From: Actinomyces sp. oral taxon 170 str. F0386 | GTDB lineage: Bacteria; Actinomycetota; Actinomycetes; Actinomycetales; Actinomycetaceae | Reading direction: 5' to 3' | Length of the DNA: 64,000 bases | Assembly: GCF_000195595.1 (NCBI RefSeq) | Contig: NZ_GL882573.1 | Location: 259,694 to 323,693, forward strand | In this document: one piece after another, positions 50,691 through 60,607 of the stretch | How positions within the stretch are numbered: the stretch's first letter is position 1 | Layout: each line of letters opens with the position of its first letter | Notes under the pieces: generated by a model | Told to the model about the DNA's origin: nothing | Database searches by the model: none | The model's input: only the letters and a program-made list of their open reading frames with translations | Position numbers and translations under genes: made by a program

Positions 50691-52733
50691 TCAGCGCCTG
50701 CGGGCCGGGCGGGGCACCAGGCGGGCCGAGTTGAGGATGAAGGCGGACTCGGAGACGACGTGCACGAGGGCTGCCGCTACCGGCCCCAGCAGCCCCAGCC
50801 CGGCGGCGATCATGCCGGCGGCGTCGACGACGACCGTGCCCACGAAGTTCACCATGATGATGCCCCGGGCCCGGCGGGCCACCCGCACGGTCTCGACCAG
50901 GTCGGCCGGGGCGGATCCCACGAGCACCACGTCCCCGGCCTCGCGGGCCACGTCCGTGCCGGTGCCCATGGCGATGCCGACGTCGGCGGCGCTCAGGGCC
51001 GGGGCGTCATTGACGCCGTCACCCACCATGGCCACGCACTTTCCCGCTTGGCGCAGCGAACGGACGACCTCCTCCTTGTCGGTGGGCAGGAGATCGTTGC
51101 GCACCTGATCCTCGGTCAGGCCGAGCAGGCCGGCCACGTGGCTCGCGGAGGCCGCCGAGTCGCCGGTGAGCATAAGGACCCCCAGGCCCATCTCGCTCAG
51201 GTCGCGCACGGCGGTGGCCGCCCCCTGGCGCAGCCGGTCTGCCAGGGCGATGGTGCCCAGGAGCTGCCCGTCGGCTCGCACCTCCACCACCGAGGTGGCC
51301 GATGGCGCCTCGGGGTCCGAGGCGATACTGGATGCGATGGCGTCGTCGGAGCCGGAGCCGGAGGTGTCCTGGCCCGGTTGGTGCTCCTGTCTCTTGCGTC
51401 GTCCCACGGTGACCCGGCGCCCGTCGACGCGGGCGCTCACCCCGGCTCCGGGGGAGTAGACGACGTCCTGCGGCATCGGAACCGTCAGGTCTCGGACGGC
51501 GGCCTCGGAGTAGATGGCCCGGCCGATCGGGTGCTCGGAGTTCCACTCCGCCGCGGCCGCCAGAGCCAGGACCTCATCCTCTCCTGCAGCGGCCTCGGTA
51601 GGGCCGACGGCCACGACGCGGGGTGCGCCCACAGTGAGTGTCCCGGTCTTGTCCAGCACCACCGTGTCCACCGCGGAGAGCTGCTCCAGGTGGGTGCCGT
51701 CCTTGACGAAGGCCCCGCAGTGGGCGGCGCGGGCGATCGCGGCCAGGACCGCCAGAGGCGTGCCCGCAGCCACCCCGCAGGCCCCGGCCACGATGATGAC
51801 CGAGATCGTGGCGCGCGCGTCCCGGGTCGCCAGGAAGGTGACGAGGGCCGCCGCCAGTGCGAGGTAGACGATGCGCGCCGCCAGGCGGTCGGCCAGACGC
51901 TGGACCGGTGCGCGCGAGGACTGGGCGTGGCGCACCGCCGCCACGATCCGCCCGTAGGAGGAGTCCTCACCGACCCGCTCGACCTCGAGCTCCAGGGCGC
52001 CACGTGTGATGGACCCCGCCGGGACCCGGTCACCCGGTCCGACCTGGACGGGCAGCGCCTCTCCGGTGATCCGGGACTGATCGACGTCGGCCCGGCCGGT
52101 GCGCACGATCCCGTCGACCGGTACCCGGCCCCCGGGACTCAGGGCGATCACCTGCCCCGGGCGCACCTCGTCCAGAGGCACCTCAGTGGCCTCGGCGGGT
52201 GCGGCAGTCTCCACGCCGCTCACCACCTGCGCGGTCTGTGGCAGGAAGGACATGAGATTGGTCAGGGCGTCGCGGCCCCGGTCCATCGACAGGTCCTCGA
52301 GGACCTCGGCGCACAGGGCGAAGACGGTCACGGCCAGGGCCGTCACCCACTCACCGATGACGGCGGCGGCCACTATGGCCAGCAGCATCGACAGCTCCAT
52401 GCTCATGCGCCGCTCGCGCAGGTCGCCCGCCGCCTCAACGACGAGCGGCCAGCAGCCCACCACCAGGGCCGGCACTCCGACCGCGCCCACCACCCAGCTG
52501 GGTGTCCCGGCTGCGCCCGCGGCCCACGTGCCCAGGGTCGCCAGCCCCACCACCGCGATGCGCACGATGTCGGCCCGCTCGATCCGGTCGATGATCCGTT
52601 CGTTGCTGCCGGCACCGGTGGGGCCCACGGAGCCGGAGAGCTCATCGGACTCATCGACGGGCAGCGCCGGCGTCGAGGCGGACGGCGTCGAGGCAGGCGG
52701 GTGTGCGTGGGCGGTGGGCGGCTGAGCCGTCAT
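50691..52733 (-). CDS. P1B-type metal-transporting P-type ATPase with altered membrane motif
   Basis: A 680-residue transporter. The TGE loop is in RITGEALPV, the phosphorylated Asp361 in VVLDKTGTLTVGAP, and the hinge in MVGDGVNDAPALSAADVGIA. The membrane metal motif, normally CPC, SPC or APC, reads GACGVAAGTP here (Cys319), so the conserved Pro is missing. There is no N-terminal heavy-metal domain, only a short His-containing lead. It is closest in build to the CtpC-like (Mn/Zn) branch, but the metal cannot be predicted. It stands alone, with long gaps on both sides. Confidence 0.88.
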   Translation of the reverse strand: MTAQPPTAHAHPPASTPSASTPALPVDESDELSGSVGPTGAGSNERIIDRIERADIVRIAVVGLATLGTWAAGAAGTPSWVVGAVGVPALVVGCWPLVVEAAGDLRERRMSMELSMLLAIVAAAVIGEWVTALAVTVFALCAEVLEDLSMDRGRDALTNLMSFLPQTAQVVSGVETAAPAEATEVPLDEVRPGQVIALSPGGRVPVDGIVRTGRADVDQSRITGEALPVQVGPGDRVPAGSITRGALELEVERVGEDSSYGRIVAAVRHAQSSRAPVQRLADRLAARIVYLALAAALVTFLATRDARATISVIIVAGACGVAAGTPLAVLAAIARAAHCGAFVKDGTHLEQLSAVDTVVLDKTGTLTVGAPRVVAVGPTEAAAGEDEVLALAAAAEWNSEHPIGRAIYSEAAVRDLTVPMPQDVVYSPGAGVSARVDGRRVTVGRRKRQEHQPGQDTSGSGSDDAIASSIASDPEAPSATSVVEVRADGQLLGTIALADRLRQGAATAVRDLSEMGLGVLMLTGDSAASASHVAGLLGLTEDQVRNDLLPTDKEEVVRSLRQAGKCVAMVGDGVNDAPALSAADVGIAMGTGTDVAREAGDVVLVGSAPADLVETVRVARRARGIIMVNFVGTVVVDAAGMIAAGLGLLGPVAAALVHVVSESAFILNSARLVPRPARRR

Positions 52734-53044
52734 ACAGGGACTCCTCGCAGGGGACGGGACGGGGCCTCACGGGGCAGGTGGAGAGCACCACCCAGGAATC
52801 TACCGACCCGTTAAGGGGGTCAACAGTGTATGAGAGGACTAGGCGAGCCTCTGGGACCCGTCGCTGTGTCACAACGGGAGACTTTTCAACCCGGGTCTGA
52901 GAGCCTCTCCCCGGCGAACCGTGCTGACCTGGGCTGATGTGTGAGACGTGCAGGTGGGAGAGACGGTTGTGCGGGGTAAAGGTCTCCATCCGTGACACAT
53001 CGGCCGGGAAACGCGGAACATCAGCTGCCCGAGACGTGGTAAAC

Positions 53045-53090
53045 GGCGCCACCGGCGGGCCCGGGGGAGACGGGACCCGCCGGCGGCGCC
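53045..53090. terminator. Terminator after glpK
   Basis: GGCGCCACCGGCGGGCCC (53045-53062) pairs with GGACCCGCCGGCGGCGCC (53073-53090) at 16 of 18 positions, 95 bases beyond the glpK stop. The rest of the 450-base gap to the P-type ATPase gene shows no convincing gene. Confidence 0.7.
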
Positions 53091-53184
53091 GGGGTGCTGC
53101 GTGTGGTGCTGCAGCGGATCAGTGACGGCCGTGATCACCGCCACCGACCGAGCGCCGCTGGACGCCACTCGGTCATGTCGCTTG

Positions 53185-54738
53185 CTACTCGACCACGTCC
53201 TCGTCGACCCAGTCCAGGGTGCGCTGGACGGCCTTGTTCCAGTTGCGGAAGAGCCGCTCGCGCTCGGCCTGCTCCATGGCCGGCTCCCAGCGCTTGTCCT
53301 CGGCCCAGTTGTCGATGACGTCCTGGGTGCCCGACCAGAAGCCCACCGCGATGCCGGAGGCGTAGGCCGCCCCCAGCGCCGTGGTCTCGGCGACTCTCGG
53401 GCGCACGACCGGCACGCCCACCTGATCGGCCTGGAACTGCATGAGCAGCTCGTCGCGGGTCATACCGCCATCGACCTTGAGCTCGGTCAGGGCTGCGCCC
53501 GTGGACCCTGAAGCAGCGGCATCCCGGTTCATGGCCTCGAGGACCTCGCGGGTCTGATAGGCGGTCGACTCCTCCACGGCCCGGGCGATGTGAGCCCTGT
53601 TGACATAGCGGGTCAGGCCCACCAGGGCGCCGCGGGCGTCGGGGCGCCAGTGAGGGGCGAACAGTCCTGAGAAGGCCGGCACGAAGTAGGCCCCGCCGTT
53701 GTCCTCGACACTGGAGGCCAGCGCCTCGATGTCCTTGGAGTCGGTGATGATGCCCAGGTTGTCGCGCAGCCACTGCACCAGCGACCCGGCCACGGCGATC
53801 GAGCCCTCCAGGGCGTAGACGGCCGGCTCGTCGCCGATCTGGTAGCACACAGTGGTCAGCAGCCCGTTCTCGCTGCGCACCGGGGTGGTGCCGGTGTTCA
53901 TGAGCATGAAGCAGCCGGTTCCGTAGGTATTCTTGGCCTGCCCCTTCTCGAAGCAGGCCTGCCCGAAGGTGGCCGCCTGCTGGTCACCGAGGATGCCGCT
54001 GATGGGGGTGTCCACCAGCAGCCCGTTCTTGCGGCCGTAGCCGAACACGCCCGAGGAGGGGCGGATCTCGGGAAGCATGGACATGGGGATCCCCATGTCC
54101 GCGCAGATCTCCGGGTTCCAGTCCAGCGTGTCGATGTTCATGAGCATCGTGCGTGAGGCGTTGGTGACGTCGGTGGCGTGCACGCCACCGTTGACGCCGC
54201 CGGTGAGGTTCCACAGCGTCCAGGTGTCCATGGTGCCCATGAGGAGGTCGCCGGCCTCGGCGCGCTCGCGGGCCCCCTTGACGTTCTCCAGGATCCAGGC
54301 CACCTTGGGGCCGGCGAAGTAGGTGGCCAGCCCCAGGCCCACGCGGTCCTTGTACTTGTCCGGGCCGTCGTCGCCGGCCAGGCGGTCGCAGATCTTCTGG
54401 GTACGGGTGTCCTGCCAGACGATGACGTTGTAGACGGGCTCGCCGGTGTTCTTGTCCCACACGACGGCGCTCTCGCGCTGGTTGGTGATGCCCACCGAGG
54501 CGATCTCGTGGCGGTTGATCTGCGCCTTGGCGAGTACCCCGCCGACGACGGAGCGGACGTTGTCCCAGATCTCGTTCGCGTTGTGCTCGACCCACCCGGC
54601 GCGCGGGAAGATCTGCTCGTGCTCCTTCTGGTCGACGGCGAAGATCTCTCCGTCGTGGTTGAACAGGATGGCGCGTGAGGAGGTCGTGCCCTGGTCGATA
54701 GCCAGGACGTACTTCTTCTCAGTGCTGTTGGGGCTCAA
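53185..54738 (-). CDS. glpK: Glycerol kinase
   Basis: A 517-residue FGGY-family kinase that phosphorylates glycerol to glycerol-3-phosphate. The ATP-site block [20 protein letters not shown] is at the N-terminus, and [20 protein letters not shown] and [20 protein letters not shown] are family signatures. Length and motifs are fully normal. It follows glpF by 65 bases on the same strand, the last gene of glpD-glpF-glpK. AAAGGAAAACTCC precedes the ATG. Confidence 0.97.
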   Translation of the reverse strand: MSPNSTEKKYVLAIDQGTTSSRAILFNHDGEIFAVDQKEHEQIFPRAGWVEHNANEIWDNVRSVVGGVLAKAQINRHEIASVGITNQRESAVVWDKNTGEPVYNVIVWQDTRTQKICDRLAGDDGPDKYKDRVGLGLATYFAGPKVAWILENVKGARERAEAGDLLMGTMDTWTLWNLTGGVNGGVHATDVTNASRTMLMNIDTLDWNPEICADMGIPMSMLPEIRPSSGVFGYGRKNGLLVDTPISGILGDQQAATFGQACFEKGQAKNTYGTGCFMLMNTGTTPVRSENGLLTTVCYQIGDEPAVYALEGSIAVAGSLVQWLRDNLGIITDSKDIEALASSVEDNGGAYFVPAFSGLFAPHWRPDARGALVGLTRYVNRAHIARAVEESTAYQTREVLEAMNRDAAASGSTGAALTELKVDGGMTRDELLMQFQADQVGVPVVRPRVAETTALGAAYASGIAVGFWSGTQDVIDNWAEDKRWEPAMEQAERERLFRNWNKAVQRTLDWVDEDVVE

Positions 54739-54803
54739 GGAGTTTTCCTTTCACTGCTTTGTGAGGGGGCTGTGTTCTCAGTGCTGCGTCGGTGCTGGCG
54801 GGA

Positions 54804-55544
54804 TCAGAACAGTCCGGCGATGTGGGGGACGATGAGCCCCGCGGCGACGGCGCCGATGATCGGGCCGACGATCGGGACCCAGGAGTAGGCCCAGTCCGAG
54901 CCGCCCTTACCCGGAATGGGCAGGATGGCGTGGGCGATGCGCGGGCCCAGATCACGGGCCGGGTTGATGGCGTAACCGGTGGGGCCGCCCAGGCTCAGTC
55001 CGATGACGACGATGACCAGGGCCACGGCCAGCGGGCCGAGCCCGGAGGGGGTCTTGCCCGAGGCGATGATCCAGGCCAGCAGGACGAAGGTGCCTACGGC
55101 CTCAGTCACGACGTTCCATCCGTAGGAGCGCACCGCCGGGCCGGTGGCGAACACGCCGAGCTTGGCGGCGGCGTCGGCCTTCTGGTCGAACTGCTTCTTA
55201 TAGGTCAGCCACACGGCGGTGGCGCCCAGGATGGCGCCCAACATCTGGGCGGCGAAGTAGGCCACGATGTTAGTCGCTGAGGCGGGGATCCCCTCGGCCA
55301 GGTCCCGTCCGGCGACCGCCAGACCGATGGTGACGGCTGGGTTGAGGTGCGCGCCGGTCTTGTAGGCGGCGTAGACGCCCACGAAGACCGCCAGCCCCCA
55401 TGCCATGGTGACGACGATCCAGCCGCCGTCCTTGGCCTTGGAGGTGGGCAGCGCGACGCCGGCGACGACGCCGCAGCCCAGGAGGATGAGAAGGAACGTC
55501 CCGAAGGCCTCCGAGGCGAAGATCTGGGTCAGGGTCGCAGACAT
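54804..55544 (-). CDS. glpF: Glycerol uptake facilitator (MIP family)
   Basis: A 246-residue aquaglyceroporin with six membrane segments and both NPA boxes: GAHLNPAVT (Asn68) and GYAINPARDLGPRIAH (Asn194). The Asp after the second NPAR (Asp198) marks glycerol-type rather than water-type channels. ATG 55544 gives the typical start MSATLTQIFASEAFGTFLLI, and the longer frame is unlikely. It feeds GlpK next door. Confidence 0.95.
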   Translation of the reverse strand: MSATLTQIFASEAFGTFLLILLGCGVVAGVALPTSKAKDGGWIVVTMAWGLAVFVGVYAAYKTGAHLNPAVTIGLAVAGRDLAEGIPASATNIVAYFAAQMLGAILGATAVWLTYKKQFDQKADAAAKLGVFATGPAVRSYGWNVVTEAVGTFVLLAWIIASGKTPSGLGPLAVALVIVVIGLSLGGPTGYAINPARDLGPRIAHAILPIPGKGGSDWAYSWVPIVGPIIGAVAAGLIVPHIAGLF

Positions 55545-55715
55545 TGCGGCTCTCTTTCTGCACGACGGTGTGCGGGTTCGGACGGCACCGGCATGGTCCG
55601 GTTTCTCGAGGGGTGATGGGGTGTCACGGTTCCCGCCTCCGCCGGAGTCGGCGGGCACCGCGGGGATCGTCGGGCCGAGCGGCACCGGATGCCGGTCCGC
55701 TCGGCCAGGAGGAGC

Positions 55716-57527
55716 CTAGATCGGCTCGGTGACGTGTGCCACCGCGGCGGCGTCGGTCATCTCGGCCTCGGCCGCGGCGATCTGGGCCACGCGCTGGGTG
55801 TAGGCATCCTTCTGGGCCGCGACGTCCTCATCGGACCAGCCCAGCAGGGGCGCCATGATCGTCAGGATCTCGTCGGCCGCGGCCAGACCCCGGTCGCGGC
55901 GAGAGAGGTCCAGGCGCACCCGGCGCAGCAGGACGTCGTCGAGGCTCTCGGCGCCCTCGTGGGTGACGGCCCAGGCGACCTCGGCGCGCAGGTAGGTGGG
56001 GGCCTCCGCCAGCGGCTCGCCCAGGCGCGCCTCGGGATCAGCCGCGTCGGTGTCGTCGATGGAGGCCAGCAGCGCCGGCGTCTCGTCGCCGTAGCGGTCC
56101 AGCAGGTGGGTGACACGCTCCAGGGTCCAGCCGCGCTCTCCGGCGATCCGTCCGGCCCGCTTGGCCAGGGCGTGGTAACCGGCCGCGCCCACCAGGGGAA
56201 GCTCCTGTGTGACGCAGGGATGGGCGTGGGCCAGAGCCTCGCCCAGGGCGTGGTCGACGGCGTCGGAGGCCATGACCCGGTAGGTGGTCAGCTTGCCGCC
56301 GGCGATGGCGGTCAGACCCGGGGCGACCCGGGTGACCGTGTGCTCGCGGGAGACCTTCGTGGAGGCGGCCTCCGCACCCGGCTTGAGCTTGGGCTGGAGC
56401 AGGGGACGCAGACCCGCGTAGACGCCGATGATGTCCTCTCGCGTGATGGGGCGGGACAGGACGGAGTTGGCGTGCTCGAGGATGTAGTCGACGTCGGCGG
56501 CGGTGGCCACGGGCTTGGAGACGTCCAGGTCCCACGGGGTGTCGGTGGTGCCGATGACCCAGTACTCGGGCCAGGGGATGATGAACAGGACGGACTTCTC
56601 GGTGCGCAGGAAGACCCCGGTCTCGGCGTCGATGGCCTCCTTGGGCACCACGATGTGGATGCCCTTGGAGGCCAGGACCTTCAGGCCCCCGGCGTCGGTG
56701 GCCAGGTCCTGGACGTCCTCGGTCCACACGCCGGCGGCATTGATGGTGCGCCTGGCGCGGATCTCGTGGGCGGTGCCGGTGGCCAGGTCGGTGACGCGGG
56801 CGCCGTGGACGTGGCCGCGCTCGTCGGTGATGAAGCCGGTGACCTTGGTGCGGTTGGCGGCCAGCGCCCCCAGGCCGACGGCGGTGCGCACCAGGTCGAT
56901 GACCAGACGGGCGTCGTCGACACGGGCGTCGAAGAAGCGGATGGAGCCGGCCAGCCCGCTGGTGTCCAACGACGGGGCGAGGGCGGAGGTACCCTTGCGG
57001 CCCAGGTGGCGCTGGATCGGCACGGTCTTGTGCCCGCGGGCGCCGGCCAGGGCCAGGGCGTCGTACATGCCCACGCCGACGGCGGAGTAGGAGCGCTCGT
57101 AGTGGTGCTTGAGCGGCCACAGGAAGGGCTGGGCCTTGACCAGGTGCGGCGCGGTGGTGCTCAGCAGGCGGCCGCGCTCGGTGAGGGCCTCGTGCACGAG
57201 GGCGAAGTTGAGCTGGTAGAGGTAGCGCAGGCCGCCGTGGACGAGCTTGGAGGACCACGAGGAGGTGCCCGAGGCCCAGTCGCCCATCTCCACGATGCCG
57301 GTGCGCAGGCCGCGGGCCGCGGCGTCCAGGGCGATACCGGCCCCGGTGACGCCGCCGCCGACGACGAGGAGGTCCAGGCCCTCGGATGAGGACATCTCCT
57401 CCAGGGCGCGCTTGCGCTGGGCGGCGTTGAGAGCGGTGTCGTGGGTGGGGGCGGGGTAGGAGGGGCCGGCGGGACCGGAGCTGCGGGCGGAGGTCTTCTT
57501 CGAGGAGGGGATGCGGGTGGAGGTCAT
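55716..57527 (-). CDS. glpD: Glycerol-3-phosphate dehydrogenase, FAD-dependent
   Basis: A 603-residue respiratory flavoenzyme oxidising glycerol-3-phosphate to dihydroxyacetone phosphate. The FAD dinucleotide motif DLLVVGGGVTGAGIALDAA (about 52-71) and SSWSSKLVHGGLRYL are clear, and GLTAIAGGKLTTYRVMA is the C-terminal FAD block. A DAO_C helical domain ends the protein. ATG 57527 gives a 45-residue disordered lead; MSSSEG at about residue 46 is a later start option. It is first in the glp gene set and diverges from a SorC-type regulator. Confidence 0.95.
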   Translation of the reverse strand: MTSTRIPSSKKTSARSSGPAGPSYPAPTHDTALNAAQRKRALEEMSSSEGLDLLVVGGGVTGAGIALDAAARGLRTGIVEMGDWASGTSSWSSKLVHGGLRYLYQLNFALVHEALTERGRLLSTTAPHLVKAQPFLWPLKHHYERSYSAVGVGMYDALALAGARGHKTVPIQRHLGRKGTSALAPSLDTSGLAGSIRFFDARVDDARLVIDLVRTAVGLGALAANRTKVTGFITDERGHVHGARVTDLATGTAHEIRARRTINAAGVWTEDVQDLATDAGGLKVLASKGIHIVVPKEAIDAETGVFLRTEKSVLFIIPWPEYWVIGTTDTPWDLDVSKPVATAADVDYILEHANSVLSRPITREDIIGVYAGLRPLLQPKLKPGAEAASTKVSREHTVTRVAPGLTAIAGGKLTTYRVMASDAVDHALGEALAHAHPCVTQELPLVGAAGYHALAKRAGRIAGERGWTLERVTHLLDRYGDETPALLASIDDTDAADPEARLGEPLAEAPTYLRAEVAWAVTHEGAESLDDVLLRRVRLDLSRRDRGLAAADEILTIMAPLLGWSDEDVAAQKDAYTQRVAQIAAAEAEMTDAAAVAHVTEPI

Positions 57528-57722
57528 GGCTCCTGGACTCCTACGTGTCGTGAGGTCGGGCTGATGGGTCTGTGCGGGTCCCGTCGGCGTTGACCGGGGT
57601 TCCGGACGGGTCGGGTCCCGGCTCCTGGTGCCGGGGACCGATGCATTCCGTCTCACTCGCACGGCCCTACCGTGGTGGCGGACACCACTGTCTGTTGCAT
57701 GTGGGACAATGCGCAAGTCCTA

Positions 57723-57736
57723 TGCACGAACGTGCA
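57723..57736. promoter_or_regulatory. TGCACG-AA-CGTGCA dyad between glpD and SorC gene
   Basis: A 14-bp dyad lies in the 356-base divergent region. TTGCATGTGGGACAATGCGCAA, just upstream, looks like a second, degenerate site. Both are candidates for binding by the SorC-type regulator next door. The rest of the gap shows no gene. Confidence 0.5.
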
Positions 57737-57883
57737 CGCAAGTTTGGGGGGTATCCACAAGAATGTCCGCCTGCCTGTGCGGACACTCTTCCTCGCCAGG
57801 ACATCTGATGCCGCCAGGGGGAGGATCGTGCCCTCTCGCAGCGTGGAACTGCCACATCGTGGCGAGAGGAGAAGGAGGACGAT

Positions 57884-59122
57884 GTGACCGGCGGAACCGC
57901 TTCTGATGCGGCGGGGAGTAGGGCGAGCGCGACTGACCCCGGCGGCCTCGTGCGTGCCTACGAGGCGGCCTCCATGTACTACGTCCAGGGCGAGACCATG
58001 GAGGTGATCGCCCACCATCTGGGAGTCTCTCGCTCCACCGTCTCCCGGCTCCTGGCGCGCGCCCGCCGGGAGGGCGTCGTACGGGTCAGTCTCGTCCAGC
58101 CCGGCGGCGCCGGCTCCCTGGAAGGGCGGATGGCCCAGACCTTCGGGGTGCGCACGCACATCGTCCCGGTGCGCGAGGGAACTACGGAGATCCACCGACT
58201 CCAGCAGGTCGCCGCCGTTGCCGCCACGCACATGGTCGACCTCATCGAGGCCCTGACCGAACCCGGCCGATCGGGCGGGCCCGGCGGTGGGGTTGCTCAG
58301 GGGCCGGCGGGCTCCGGCGGCGAGGACCGCGGCAACCGCTCCGGTACCGGCGGTGATGCTCCAGGGGACGGTGCGGCCCGTCAGGGTGCCGGCCGGGACG
58401 GCGGTGGGGGTGTCGTCGTCGGTGTCGCCTGGGGCACCACCATGTCCGAGGTCAGCGCCGCCCTGCCCGCGCGCTCCGTCCCGGGACTGACCGTCGTCCA
58501 GCTCAACGGCGCCTCGGACCCGGTGCGCGAGGGGCCCAGCGCCGGTGAGGTCCTCTCGCGGCTGCGCACCTCGCTGGGGGCGCGCACGATCTCCTTCCCG
58601 GTGCCGGCCTTCTTCGACCACGTGGCCACGCGCGAGGCCATGTGGTCGGAGCGCTCGGTCAAGCGGGTCCTGGCGGTGACGCGCCGCGCGAGCCTGGCCG
58701 TCTTCGGCGTCGGCGCCCTCGACGCCCTCAATGGCGCCCTGCCCTCCCAGGTCTATGAGGGAGGTCACCTCACCGCCCGTGACCAGGCCGTTCTGCGCCG
58801 CCAGAACGTGGTGGGGGATGTGTGCACCGTCCTACTGCGCTCCGACGGCTCCTGGCGCGACGTCACCCTCAACGCCCGGGCCACGGGGCCGACTCCGGCC
58901 CAGCTCGCCCGCATCCCGCGCCGCCTGTGCGTGGCCGCCGGGACCGGCAAGGCCCGAGCCCTTCTGGCCGCGCTGCGCGCCCGGACCGCCACCGATCTCG
59001 TCGTCGACGACGCCACGGCCCGCGCCGTCCTGGAGCTCGCCGAGGCTCGGGGACAGACCGGGCCGGTTCTCGGTGAGCGGCTGACGTGGCAGGATGTGGG
59101 ACCGGATCGCGCCGCGACCTGA
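57884..59122 (+). CDS. SorC-family sugar-binding transcriptional regulator with Gly-rich insert
   Basis: A 412-residue regulator. The helix-turn-helix lies at about 35-65 (YYVQGETMEVIAHHLGVSRS, then TVSRLLARARREGVVRVSL). The SorC effector domain restarts at GVAWGTTMSEVSAAL and runs to the C-terminus, with RRASLAVFGVGALDALNGAL. Residues about 127-176 are an extra Gly/Ser/Asp-rich stretch missing from usual 315-330-residue members. GTG 57884 follows GAAGGAGG. SorC proteins bind phosphorylated sugars; here glycerol-3-phosphate is a reasonable but unproven effector. Confidence 0.88.
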   Translation: MTGGTASDAAGSRASATDPGGLVRAYEAASMYYVQGETMEVIAHHLGVSRSTVSRLLARARREGVVRVSLVQPGGAGSLEGRMAQTFGVRTHIVPVREGTTEIHRLQQVAAVAATHMVDLIEALTEPGRSGGPGGGVAQGPAGSGGEDRGNRSGTGGDAPGDGAARQGAGRDGGGGVVVGVAWGTTMSEVSAALPARSVPGLTVVQLNGASDPVREGPSAGEVLSRLRTSLGARTISFPVPAFFDHVATREAMWSERSVKRVLAVTRRASLAVFGVGALDALNGALPSQVYEGGHLTARDQAVLRRQNVVGDVCTVLLRSDGSWRDVTLNARATGPTPAQLARIPRRLCVAAGTGKARALLAALRARTATDLVVDDATARAVLELAEARGQTGPVLGERLTWQDVGPDRAAT

Positions 59123-59210
59123 GCAAAGGCCGACGCCGCTGCCGGTGGTGCACCGGCCTGGCGGGCCGCGAGACGAGAACTGAGCCCTACGGAATCTCTA
59201 CGGAACACGG

Positions 59211-59861
59211 ATGACGATGAGTAGCACGGCTGTCCCCACAGATGAGCATCGACCCACCGGCCGGCCGACGCACCGGGTCGAGTTCTATGGGGCCGACGGC
59301 GCACGCCGCGTCCTGCGGCCGGCCCGCCCGGCGGACGTACGCGCCATCGCAGAGCTGGTGCGCCCCTACGCCGAGCGCCGCGTCCTCATCGCCAAGGACC
59401 TCATCTCCTACTTCGAGGACATCCAGGAGTTCATCGTCGCCGAGGAGGTCCCGGACGTCGTCGGCCACGACGGAAGAGATGGGGGAGGAGGCGGAGGCGA
59501 ACCGTTGGCCGCCCCCAGGATCGTGGGTTGCGGGGCTCTGCACGTCATGTGGGACGACATCGCCGAGGTGCGCACTCTGGCCGTCCACCCCGAGGCCCTG
59601 GGGACCGGGCTCGGCTCGGCCATCCTGCGCGAGCTCATCACGCAGGCCCGGGAGATGGGGCTCAAGCGCGTGTTCTGCCTGACCTTCGAGGAGCCGTTCT
59701 TCGGCGCCCACGGCTTCGAGCCGATCGAGGGCACGCCGGTGGGTGCGGACGTCTTCTCCGAGATGCTGCGCTCCCATGACGACGGCCTGGCCGAGTTCCT
59801 CGACCTGGCCCGGGTCAAGCCCAACACCCTGGGAAACGCCCGCATGCTCCTGCAGCTGTGA
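59211..59861 (+). CDS. GNAT acetyltransferase, ArgA-like amino-acid N-acetyltransferase
   Basis: A 216-residue GNAT enzyme. VLRPARPADVRAIAELVRPY and ERRVLIAKDLISYFEDIQEF match the short actinobacterial N-acetylglutamate synthase type (Rv2747-like). LAVHPEALGTGLGSAILREL is the acetyl-CoA loop. It would make N-acetylglutamate for arginine synthesis, but no arg genes are adjacent. A Gly/Glu-rich insert near residues 85-98 is unusual. Met codons at 59211 and 59217 are both possible starts. Confidence 0.85.
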   Translation: MTMSSTAVPTDEHRPTGRPTHRVEFYGADGARRVLRPARPADVRAIAELVRPYAERRVLIAKDLISYFEDIQEFIVAEEVPDVVGHDGRDGGGGGGEPLAAPRIVGCGALHVMWDDIAEVRTLAVHPEALGTGLGSAILRELITQAREMGLKRVFCLTFEEPFFGAHGFEPIEGTPVGADVFSEMLRSHDDGLAEFLDLARVKPNTLGNARMLLQL

Positions 59862-59989
59862 GCTGACCGCCCTGAGTGGGCCGGGTGCGGTTCGCCGCGG
59901 CGGGCCGTGGTTCGGTGCGGCTTCATGATCGGGCGCGATCCTTCCGGACAAGCAGCCGACAACCATGCGATCACCATGGAGGAGCACCC

Positions 59990-60475
59990 ATGATCCGCAA
60001 CGTTCACGAACGCGTCATCAACGCCCCCATCGAGCCCCTGGGCGCCCTGCTCGATGGACTGGGGCAGAAGGACGACCGCCTCTGGCCCTCGCAGGGCTGG
60101 ACGCCGATGGTCCTGGACCGGCCTCTGGCGCTGGGGGCCGACGGCGGCCACGGCGCCATCCGCTACTACGTGAGCGAGTATGAGCCCGGCCGGCGAGTGC
60201 GGTTCACCTTCCGCCCGCGAACGGGGATCATCGGTGCCCACGAGCTGAGTCTCGACGCTCTGGACGATGAGCGCACGCGCATCCGCCACGTCCTCATCGG
60301 TCGTACCCGTGGTGCCATGCGGCTCATGTTCTCGGCTGTGGTTGAGCCCCTGCACGACGCCGTCGTCGAGGACCTCTTCGACAACGCCGAGCGGGAGGTG
60401 ACCGGTTCGGTGATCCGGCCCACGTCCTGGAGTCCGCGGGTACGCGTGCTGCGCCGCCTCACCGGTGACAGGTAG
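59990..60475 (+). CDS. SRPBCC-family (START-like) protein
   Basis: A 161-residue protein beginning MIRNVHERVINAPIEPLGAL, typical of SRPBCC/polyketide-cyclase-like folds. IRYYVSEYEPGRRVRFTFRP and HELSLDALDDERTRIRHVLI form later strands, and RLMFSAVVEPLHDAVVEDLF the C-terminal helix. The fold holds small hydrophobic ligands; no ligand or pathway is indicated. ATG 59990 follows GGAGG; the upstream part of the frame is unlikely to be coding. Confidence 0.85.
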   Translation: MIRNVHERVINAPIEPLGALLDGLGQKDDRLWPSQGWTPMVLDRPLALGADGGHGAIRYYVSEYEPGRRVRFTFRPRTGIIGAHELSLDALDDERTRIRHVLIGRTRGAMRLMFSAVVEPLHDAVVEDLFDNAEREVTGSVIRPTSWSPRVRVLRRLTGDR

Positions 60476-60607
60476 TTATCGAGAGCAGTCGAGTTCGGGC
60501 CGGGCGGATGGGGAGTTCTGCCTGAGGCTGCCTCAGGACCGAGGCGGTAGCCTGATGAGGCCCGTCAGGTTCCCATGAATCCGAAGAGCCCCTTGAGGAA
60601 AACGATC

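Noticed and set aside
49466-50734. 422-residue plus-strand frame opposite lctP
   Set aside because: Its His/Gly/Asp-rich sequence is typical of the antisense of a membrane protein gene.
52651-53052. 133-residue minus-strand frame between glpK and the P-type ATPase
   Set aside because: It overlaps the ATPase start and the composition is not protein-like; no domain is seen.
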